A program made the position numbers and the translations under genes. A stretch of DNA of 5,269 nucleotides from JAAUTS01 sp038250235 (GTDB taxonomy: Bacteria; Verrucomicrobiota; Verrucomicrobiia; Methylacidiphilales; JAAUTS01): positions 1-5,269 of the forward strand of contig JBBSCO010000104.1 of the NCBI GenBank assembly GCA_038250235.1, in the 5' to 3' direction. Positions 1 to 4,756 of this stretch are shown piece after piece. Position 1 is the stretch's first letter. Each line of letters begins with the position of its first letter. The notes under the pieces are model-generated. The model was given only the letters and a program-made list of their open reading frames with translations. It searched no databases and was not told where the DNA came from.

Positions 1-1165
1 CGACTGTCGCATCAACTTGGCCCCGATTGTTGATCAGGAGCGTCCCCGTGGCCCCGGAAACGGTGAGCGAGGCATTGCTTAACGTCAGGCTAGCCTGGGT
101 CGTTGCAGAAGTCGATCCACTGCGTCCAACCACGGTGGTTCCAGCGACGATTTGTCCGCCAGAGCCCAGTGTCAGCGATCCGTTGACCATTGAAGAGGCT
201 GTGCTGGCATTGGCAATTTGCAGGTTGGTGGCGTCGATCAAGGCGGAGCTTGTGCCGGTCAGATTGATCGTTCCGGAAATCGAAGTCGGATCGGTGAGGT
301 TCGATGAGCCCGCCACGCTGAAGTTGTTTGCATATGCGGTAAAAGTGCCGCCGCTCTGGGTGAGCGTTCCTGTCGCAGGCCCGTTGCTGGTCCGATATCC
401 GATGCGGACATCGGCGCGGGTTCCTGCTGTTCCGAATGAGGTGGAATCCCAATTATTCCCGAGAGTTACCGTTCCGGTTCCGCCCATGCTCCCGGTGCTC
501 CCTCCGATTCGCCCCCCGATAATGACAGTATCCGCTCCCCCTTGAACGCTCAATGTGCCTTGACTGATCGCAGTGAAGTTGAGTGTGCCCACGCCGGCAC
601 CGGACGTTGAAGAGGAGGTTCCAATCCTGAAGCTGGAGAGGTTTGTCGCGTTAAAATTCAAATTTGATGCCCCGGTGATTGTTCCATTACCGACCCCAGC
701 CCCAGTGTTGGTTCCGGATCTCACCCCGACTTGAAGTGCTCCATTACTTAGATTGAACGTCCCGTTCGACGGGGACCAGGATCCCGTGTAATTCCCTGTA
801 AGGTTGACTTCGCCGACCGTGAGGTTCCTGGCGTTCAGAGTGCTGCCGCTCAAGTTGGTGCCCATAGTGACAGAGCCGGTAGATGTCGAATCCAGTGTTC
901 TGGAGGCGACCCCCATCGTCGTGAGCGTGAACCCCGAAGTCAGATTGAAGACATTGGTTCCGGTCGCTGTGGTGCGAAAAGAAACATTGTCGTTTGTGAG
1001 CGGTAGCGTTGCCCCGAACCAACTCGTGGTTTGATTCCACTGGGACGTGTTAGCCCCGACATAGGGTTTCAGTGTCTGAGACTGCAAGCCGGGTAGACCG
1101 AATAATCCGAGAGTAACCAGCGCCGCAAACGGCAATCTAAGAAGATTGAATACAATTTTTGTCAT
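1..1165 (-). CDS. Secreted beta-strand-repeat (autotransporter/PEP-CTERM-like) protein, N-terminal 388 residues, partial
   Basis: An uninterrupted frame runs from ATG at 1165-1163 to the left edge, so the C-terminus is missing. The start is supported by a signal peptide directly after it: MTK, a hydrophobic stretch at about residues 4-27, then LQSQT, with likely cleavage near residues 28-30. The mature part is rich in Gly, Ser, Thr and Asn and has no cysteine. It contains a loose repeat built on [IV]G-x-[RS]-x-S followed by a G-T-L/V-T beta strand, at about residues 144, 179, 213, 253 and 344, giving a period of roughly 35-45 residues. This matches the beta-helical passenger or surface proteins common in Verrucomicrobiota (autotransporter-associated beta-strand repeats, often with a C-terminal PEP-CTERM or autotransporter domain). 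The C-terminal anchor cannot be seen. The likely role is a surface or secreted structural protein or adhesin; no catalytic motif is visible. It is transcribed divergently from the biotin genes and is probably unrelated to them. No Shine-Dalgarno sequence precedes the ATG; the leader there is CTCCTCCT. Confidence 0.8.
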   Translation of the reverse strand, partial: MTKIVFNLLRLPFAALVTLGLFGLPGLQSQTLKPYVGANTSQWNQTTSWFGATLPLTNDNVSFRTTATGTNVFNLTSGFTLTTMGVASRTLDSTSTGSVTMGTNLSGSTLNARNLTVGEVNLTGNYTGSWSPSNGTFNLSNGALQVGVRSGTNTGAGVGNGTITGASNLNFNATNLSSFRIGTSSSTSGAGVGTLNFTAISQGTLSVQGGADTVIIGGRIGGSTGSMGGTGTVTLGNNWDSTSFGTAGTRADVRIGYRTSNGPATGTLTQSGGTFTAYANNFSVAGSSNLTDPTSISGTINLTGTSSALIDATNLQIANASTASSMVNGSLTLGSGGQIVAGTTVVGRSGSTSATTQASLTLSNASLTVSGATGTLLINNRGQVDATV

Positions 1166-1178
1166 AGGAGGAGTATTA
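1166..1178 (-). promoter_or_regulatory. -10-like box plus pyrimidine block abutting the start codon of the repeat protein
   Basis: Read on the minus strand, TAATACT is followed by CCTCCT and then the ATG at 1165. There is no purine-rich ribosome site. A transcript started by this -10-like box (AATACT, 4 of 6 matches to TATAAT) would begin at or next to the ATG. The -35 position is poor (TTAATG at 17 nt spacing, 3 of 6). The same ATACTCC word stands before bioD, which is the main support. Function is inferred. Confidence 0.22.
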
Positions 1179-1237
1179 GTGTTTTTAAGTGTCACATTAA
1201 CATCTGAATTATTTAAAGCCTTTGGTCAAGAAGAATT

Positions 1238-1254
1238 TCAATTGCTGCAATTGA
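1238..1254. promoter_or_regulatory. 17-bp palindrome, possible operator
   Basis: TCAATTGC-T-GCAATTGA is a perfect inverted repeat with 8-bp arms around one central base, lying in the divergent intergenic region about 73 nt before the repeat-protein start and 219 nt before bioF. Dimeric helix-turn-helix regulators often bind sites of this size. The stem is too AT-rich and the loop too short for a terminator. Which regulator or gene it serves is unknown. Confidence 0.3.
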
Positions 1255-1347
1255 CTTTTAAGCCGTCAATAATCAGATATTGAAACATGAACCCGGTCTC
1301 CATGAAATTTAAAAAACATTGCCTGATATATAGTGTGTCATGCCCTA

Positions 1348-1388
1348 GGGGTCAGCAACCCCGCCAAAAGTTCGGGGTTGCTGACCCC
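1348..1388. repeat. Perfect 16-bp inverted repeat (hairpin) upstream of bioF
   Basis: GGGGTCAGCAACCCCG at 1348-1363 and its exact reverse complement at 1373-1388 enclose a 9-nt loop (CCAAAAGTT). All 16 pairs match and the stem is GC-rich, so the hairpin would be very stable in RNA or single-stranded DNA on either strand. No T tract follows on either strand (GTTAAACCAG on plus, TAGGGCATGA on minus), which argues against an ordinary intrinsic terminator. It is more likely a dispersed palindromic element (REP/MITE-like), a transcript-end barrier between the divergent genes, or a leader structure of bioF. Confidence 0.85.
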
Positions 1389-1417
1389 GTTAAACCAGTT
1401 CGTTAAACCCCGTTAAA
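1384..1417 (+). repeat. Direct repeats of (ACCC)CGTTAAA between hairpin and bioF
   Basis: ACCCCGTTAAA occurs at 1384-1394 and again at 1407-1417, with a third CGTTAAA at 1401-1407 between them, so three copies are spaced 13 and 10 nt apart. The array starts inside the last bases of the hairpin, suggesting that hairpin and array form one unit. Related GTTAAA words precede bioA (2637-2643) and bioD (4043-4048). The function is not known. Confidence 0.5.
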
Positions 1418-1423
1418 AGGAAA

Positions 1424-1453
1424 TTAAACACAAAAATTTGTAGCTTGTGTAAT
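1424..1453 (+). promoter_or_regulatory. Weak candidate promoter for bioF
   Basis: TGTAAT at 1448-1453 matches the -10 consensus at 5 of 6 positions. An 18-nt spacer separates it from TTAAAC at 1424-1429, which matches the -35 consensus at only 3 of 6. It would give a leader of about 14 nt before the bioF ATG. The surroundings are AT-rich, so chance matches are likely. Confidence 0.2.
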
Positions 1454-1473
1454 TTTCTGTCTAAAAATACCCC

Positions 1474-2601
1474 ATGTCATTTCAGGAAGCTCTCCGGCAA
1501 CAACTGCAGGAAGATCAGGATTCATTACGGACAAGAGAACTTCGTGTGCCCCCTGCCGATTTGATCCGCTTTTGTGACAATGACTATTTGGGGCTTGCCT
1601 CCCACCCGGCTCTGCGAACAGCGGCCATGGCGTGTCTGCAAGAAGAACCCTCCTTAGGAGCCCGGGCCGCACGATTGATTTCAGGAACCACCGGACTCCA
1701 TGCCCGTCTGGAACAGGATCTGGCCACATTCAAAGAAACAGAAGCCGCACTTCTTTTTCCAAATGGCTACGCCGCAGCCTTGGGTGCCATCGCCGGGGTA
1801 ATCGGGACAGACGATGTCGTTATCCTGGACAAGCTGGCCCATGCCTGTCTGATCGATGGAGCCAGGTTGTCCGGGGCCAAACTCAGGGTCTTTGCCCACA
1901 ATGATCCGGGACATCTGGAAGAAATTCTCCAGGAAATACGCCGCCATTCCCCTTCAACCCGGATTCTGATCGTGATCGAGTCCCTCTACTCCATGGACGG
2001 CGATTTCGCACCATTGGCGGAAATAGTCGGCCTGAAAGAAAAATACGATGCCTGGCTGATGGTCGATGAAGCCCACTCCACGGGGATCCTGGGACCGAAA
2101 GGAAAAGGACTCTGCCTCCAATCCGGCCTTTCCTCCCAGGTTGAAATCCAAATGGGAACCCTGAGCAAGGCCGTCGGTGTCAGTGGAGGATTCATCACCG
2201 GCCGCAGGGAATTAATCCAACTTCTAACCAACCGCGCCCGCAGCTTTCTTTTCACCACAGCCCAGCCGGCCGTCCTTGCTGCTGCCGCTTCAGCCTCGCT
2301 AAAAATTTTACAATCGGAAGAAGGAGAGCAACGACGCCTCTCCATGTTCAGCAACATCGCCCTCTTCCATCGACTCGTAAAATGCGGAAATCCCCGATCA
2401 CCCATTTTTCCCATACCAGTGGGTGACGAAGGCACAGCCCTGAAACTATCCAAACAACTGGAGGAAAACGGCTTTTTGGTTCCCGCCATCCGCTTCCCCA
2501 CCGTAGCCAAAGGGCACGCGCGGCTGCGTGTCACGCTGAACAGTCATCATACTCCGAACCATATAATTGCCTTGGCGGGTCTTCTTAAAGACGCATCGTA
2601 A
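1474..2601 (+). CDS. bioF: 8-amino-7-oxononanoate synthase (KAPA synthase, BioF)
   Basis: This PLP-dependent enzyme of the alpha-oxoamine synthase family joins pimeloyl-ACP or pimeloyl-CoA with L-alanine, releasing CO2, to make 8-amino-7-oxononanoate, the first ring-building step of biotin synthesis in the cytoplasm. At 375 residues it is close to E. coli BioF (384), and the MSFQEAL start aligns with the usual N-terminus, supporting this ATG. Visible family blocks are FCDNDYLGLASHP (33-45), GARAARLISGTTGLH (62-76), FPNGYAA (95-101), His123 in LAHACLID (stacks on PLP), Asp198 and His201 in VDEAHSTG, and the Schiff-base lysine Lys232 in GTLSKAVGVSGG. The C-terminal block IRFPTVAKGHARLRVTL (339-355) is also typical. 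No catalytic residue is missing. It leads a bioF-bioA-bioD run, with bioA 49 nt downstream. There is no Shine-Dalgarno sequence. The related kbl product (2-amino-3-ketobutyrate CoA ligase) is less likely given the bio neighbours. Confidence 0.96.
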   Translation: MSFQEALRQQLQEDQDSLRTRELRVPPADLIRFCDNDYLGLASHPALRTAAMACLQEEPSLGARAARLISGTTGLHARLEQDLATFKETEAALLFPNGYAAALGAIAGVIGTDDVVILDKLAHACLIDGARLSGAKLRVFAHNDPGHLEEILQEIRRHSPSTRILIVIESLYSMDGDFAPLAEIVGLKEKYDAWLMVDEAHSTGILGPKGKGLCLQSGLSSQVEIQMGTLSKAVGVSGGFITGRRELIQLLTNRARSFLFTTAQPAVLAAAASASLKILQSEEGEQRRLSMFSNIALFHRLVKCGNPRSPIFPIPVGDEGTALKLSKQLEENGFLVPAIRFPTVAKGHARLRVTLNSHHTPNHIIALAGLLKDAS

Positions 2602-2610
2602 ACCATAGGA

Positions 2611-2643
2611 TTAGTGTTTATTCGTATTCATTCGTGGTTAAAA
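2611..2643 (+). repeat. ATTCGT/TTCGTGGTTAAAA-type intergenic word before bioA
   Basis: The 49-nt bioF-bioA gap is largely filled by TTAGTG, then TTTATTCGTA, TTCATTCGTGG and TTAAAA, an internally repetitive ATTCGT pattern ending 7 nt before the bioA ATG. I recall sequences of this shape (…CGTGT…CGTGGTTAAAA) as recurrent intergenic words in Verrucomicrobiota and some other phyla. There is no Shine-Dalgarno sequence, so the word occupies the place of the ribosome site. Only one copy lies in this window, so its dispersed nature is from recollection, not shown here. Confidence 0.35.
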
Positions 2644-2650
2644 TTTTTTA

Positions 2651-3985
2651 ATGCCTTCACCCTCCGAGCTCGACAAACAGCATCTCTGGCATCCGTTCAC
2701 TCCGGCTGACCTTTGGCTCGCTGCCGACTTCAAACCGCTTGTCATCCAAAGCGGGGAAGGAAGCTGGCTGACGGATGATCTGGGCCGCAAGTATCTGGAC
2801 GGGAATTCCTCCATCTGGACCAACCTCCATGGACACCGACGCCCGGAAATCAACGACGCGATCAAAAACCAATTGGATCTTATCGCACACTCCTCTTTCT
2901 TGGGCCTAAGCAACGAACTGGCCCCGCAGCTCGGTCAAAGACTCTGTTTGGCTTCCGGGCTACAGCGCTGTTTTTTTTCGGACGATGGATCCACCGCTAT
3001 GGAAGCCGCCCTGAAAATGGTCTTTCAATATTACCAACAAAACGGACAACCTGAACGCCGCATCTTTCTCTCACTATCCTCCGCCTATCATGGTGACACC
3101 GTCGGAGCCATGAGTCTTGGTCACAGCCCCCTGTTTCATCAAACCTATCGGGATATACTTTTCGAAACCCGCGAATTCACTCCGCCCTCCCGCTACCGAT
3201 GCCCTTATCATTCCGCAGACATCATCAAAGAAAACGATCCCGTCATCGTTGCCTTCAAAAAGGTTTTAAATGAACTGGGCCCCCGACTGGCCGCCTACGT
3301 CCTCGAACCCCGTGTCCAGGGCGCGGCAGGGTTCATCATGCATCCCCCTGGCTTTCTGGAAATCACGGCAAAACTCGCCCAGGAAGCCGGGGCTAAAGTG
3401 ATTCTGGACGAAGTCATGACCGGCCTCGGACGCACGGGCCCAATGTTTGCTTTCCAACATGAAAAGGTGAAACCTGACATCATGGCAGTGGCCAAAGGCT
3501 TGAGTGGCGGCTATCTTCCCATCGCAGCCACCCTAATCAGTGAGGAAATTTTTGATGGGTTTCGTGGAGACATTTCCAGAACCTTCTACCACGGCCACAG
3601 CTATACAGGAAATGCCCTCGGTTGTGCCGCGTCTCTGGCCAGTCTGGATCTGCTGGAAAAAATTCATCATCAGGCAGGGCGAGAACACATCGGGGAAACG
3701 CTAGGCGCTCTGGGACAACAATTTTTGAAACATCCGCATGTCGGTAATGTCCGGAGGGAGGGAACTATTCTGGCTATTGAACTGATGGAAGATCCGGCCG
3801 CCGGACGCCCCTTTCCATCTGCAAAACGCATCGGAACCCGGATCTGCCAGGCTGCAAGCCAACACGGCCTCCTCACACGCCCGGTCGGCGATGTGCTGGT
3901 TCTCATGCCGCCCTACTGCACAACGGATTCTGAGCTGGAACAGATGGTGGACGCCTTATACCGGGCCATCGAAAAAACTGTCTGA
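2651..3985 (+). CDS. bioA: 8-amino-7-oxononanoate aminotransferase (DAPA synthase, BioA), Bacillus-like active site
   Basis: This class III (omega) PLP aminotransferase converts KAPA to 7,8-diaminononanoate, the second step after bioF. It has 444 residues, within the family range. Visible motifs are HLWHPFTP (11-18), DGNSSIW (50-56), HGHRRPEI (60-67), DDGSTAMEAALKM (111-123, PLP phosphate), YHGD (146-149), LDEVMTGLGRTG (252-263, Asp253 to the PLP nitrogen, Arg261), Lys282 in AKGLSGGYLP (Schiff base), HGHSYTGNALGCA (314-326) and Arg410 in LLTRPVGD (substrate carboxylate). The positions that in E. coli BioA are Tyr17, Trp52 and Pro308-Thr309 are here Phe16, Ile55 and His316-Ser317, as I recall for the B. 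subtilis enzyme, which uses lysine rather than SAM as amino donor. The amino donor may therefore be lysine; this is inference. The ATG start fits the conserved N-terminus. It lies 49 nt after bioF and 79 nt before bioD. Confidence 0.95.
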   Translation: MPSPSELDKQHLWHPFTPADLWLAADFKPLVIQSGEGSWLTDDLGRKYLDGNSSIWTNLHGHRRPEINDAIKNQLDLIAHSSFLGLSNELAPQLGQRLCLASGLQRCFFSDDGSTAMEAALKMVFQYYQQNGQPERRIFLSLSSAYHGDTVGAMSLGHSPLFHQTYRDILFETREFTPPSRYRCPYHSADIIKENDPVIVAFKKVLNELGPRLAAYVLEPRVQGAAGFIMHPPGFLEITAKLAQEAGAKVILDEVMTGLGRTGPMFAFQHEKVKPDIMAVAKGLSGGYLPIAATLISEEIFDGFRGDISRTFYHGHSYTGNALGCAASLASLDLLEKIHHQAGREHIGETLGALGQQFLKHPHVGNVRREGTILAIELMEDPAAGRPFPSAKRIGTRICQAASQHGLLTRPVGDVLVLMPPYCTTDSELEQMVDALYRAIEKTV

Positions 3986-3989
3986 ACAG

Positions 3990-4030
3990 AAGTTAAGAAA
4001 GCAAACCAAGAAACAACACCTTCTTAACTT
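3990..4030 (+). repeat. 10-bp inverted repeat in the bioA-bioD gap
   Basis: AAGTTAAGAA (3990-3999) and TTCTTAACTT (4021-4030) are exact reverse complements around a 21-nt A-rich loop. The stem is AT-rich and no T run follows, so it is not a good intrinsic terminator; bioD is probably still cotranscribed. The second arm runs into TTTAAACTTAAAACGTTAAACC, a TTAAA-rich stretch resembling that before bioF. Confidence 0.45.
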
Positions 4031-4057
4031 TAAACTTAAAACGTTAAACCTTATACT
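4029..4057 (+). promoter_or_regulatory. Candidate promoter directly before bioD
   Basis: TATACT (4052-4057) matches the -10 consensus at 5 of 6 positions and lies exactly 17 nt after TTTAAA (4029-4034), which matches the -35 consensus at 4 of 6. Seven pyrimidines (CCCTCCC) then lead to the bioD ATG at 4065, so a transcript would start at about the A of ATG. There is no Shine-Dalgarno sequence, in keeping with a leaderless mRNA. The AT-rich context makes chance possible. Confidence 0.3.
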
Positions 4058-4064
4058 CCCTCCC

Positions 4065-4706
4065 ATGAACAGCTTCTTCATCACCGGAACAAACACCGGC
4101 ATCGGCAAAACTTATTTCACCGCGCTTCTGACCCGCCACCTGCGGGGCCAGGGCATTCCCGCCCTCGCGCTTAAACCTTTCTGTTGTGGCGAACGGACGG
4201 ACGTCGAAATCCTGTCCAAAGCCAACGATGAGGTGCTTACCCTGAACCAGATCAATCCGGTTTATTTACTGCCTCCGCTTTCCCCCTACGCCGCCTGTGT
4301 GGTGGAAGAACGTCCTCTTGTTCCGGAAGACACGATTCAGTCTGTCCGAAACATCACCGAAAAATACTCGGGCCCTTTCCTGATCGAAGGAGCAGGAGGC
4401 TGGTTGGTTCCCATCACCAAACAATATTGGGTCCGCGATTTCGCCCGCGAGTTGAATCTTCCGATCATCATCGTCGCCAGCGCCGGGCTTGGAACGCTGA
4501 ATCACTCCCTCCTGACGATTGAAAGTATTCGTGCCTCGGGTTGTAAAATCGCAGGCATCGTGATGAATTTCCACAACTGCCCCGAAGACATGGCCAGCGC
4601 CACCAATCCTGCCATTCTGGAAGAGTTGTCAGGTCTGCCGGTTTATTCTCTCTCAGCATCGGCCACAGATCTCAATGATTTCCCGGCTTGGATAGGCCTC
4701 CCTTGA
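4065..4706 (+). CDS. bioD: ATP-dependent dethiobiotin synthetase (BioD)
   Basis: BioD uses ATP, Mg and CO2 to close the ureido ring of 7,8-diaminononanoate, giving dethiobiotin, the direct product line of bioF and bioA. The 213-residue protein has the P-loop GTNTGIGKT (8-16, Lys15), the KPFCCG block (38-42, equal to the usual KPVASG, preceded by L37), a short loop to Asp46, the EGAGGWLVPI motif (108-117, with the Glu and Gly residues of the ATP/DAPA site), and ASAGLGTLNHSLLTIESI (138-155), matching the conserved LG-x-INH block. It is somewhat shorter than E. coli BioD (about 225), mainly between residues 41 and 47 and at the C-terminus. The frame is open back to 3891, but the ATG at 4065 is chosen because the conserved FFITGTNTG N-terminus starts there and an earlier start would overlap bioA. 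The stop codon abuts the insertion-sequence relic, so the last few residues could have been altered by that event. Confidence 0.94.
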   Translation: MNSFFITGTNTGIGKTYFTALLTRHLRGQGIPALALKPFCCGERTDVEILSKANDEVLTLNQINPVYLLPPLSPYAACVVEERPLVPEDTIQSVRNITEKYSGPFLIEGAGGWLVPITKQYWVRDFARELNLPIIIVASAGLGTLNHSLLTIESIRASGCKIAGIVMNFHNCPEDMASATNPAILEELSGLPVYSLSASATDLNDFPAWIGLP

Positions 4707-4756
4707 TCCTTTACTGAGCCTTGTATAACTAAGTGGGTTTAGGCCTGCCTTTTTCC
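4693..4756 (+). repeat. 17-nt imperfect direct repeat at the bioD end / IS end
   Basis: TAGGCCTCCCTTGATCC (4693-4709, spanning the bioD stop codon) and TAGGCCTGCCTTTTTCC (4740-4756, inside the transposase C-terminal codons) agree at 14 of 17 positions, including the first seven, and start 47 nt apart. This could be a trace of a local duplication or element insertion at the bioD end, or chance. Confidence 0.3.

Larger units (their letters stand above)
1166..1473. other. Divergent intergenic region (308 nt) between repeat protein and bioF
   Basis: This stretch holds no convincing gene. It should contain both outward promoters. From left to right it shows an AT-rich part (1172-1335) with a 17-bp palindrome at 1238-1254, a perfect hairpin at 1348-1388, three CGTTAAA words at 1388-1417 and an AT-rich leader to the bioF ATG. 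A GTG-started 34-codon frame (1179-1283, plus strand) preceded by AGGAGG lies inside it but has no other support. I saw no BirA-type inverted repeat (TTGTAAACC-type half sites facing each other at 14-15 nt). Confidence 0.7.

Noticed and set aside
27..1040. Plus-strand and alternative minus-strand open frames over the repeat protein (for example 27-545 and 804-1034)
   Set aside because: The minus-strand frame from 1165 is open for 388 codons, starts with a signal peptide and has coherent beta-repeat sequence. The other frames are its shadows: valine/proline-rich on plus, histidine/arginine-rich on minus.
1348..1388. Hairpin as an intrinsic terminator
   Set aside because: The stem is strong, but neither strand shows a following T tract, and no gene ends nearby: both neighbouring genes start here.
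1348..1417. CRISPR-like array
   Set aside because: Repeats are 7-11 nt with irregular 10-13 nt spacing and only three copies; there are no spacers of CRISPR length and no cas genes in the window.
1384..2643. BirA/BioR-type biotin operator upstream of bioF or bioA
   Set aside because: GTTAAACC half-site-like words are all in direct orientation before bioF. The only inverted pair (TAAACC 2599-2604 and GGTTAA 2636-2641) is 31 nt apart, too far for the known BirA box.
3891..4064. Upstream extension of bioD overlapping the bioA end
   Set aside because: The added 58 residues (MCWFSCRP...) are bioA codons out of frame and resemble no BioD N-terminus; the conserved N-terminus begins at 4065.
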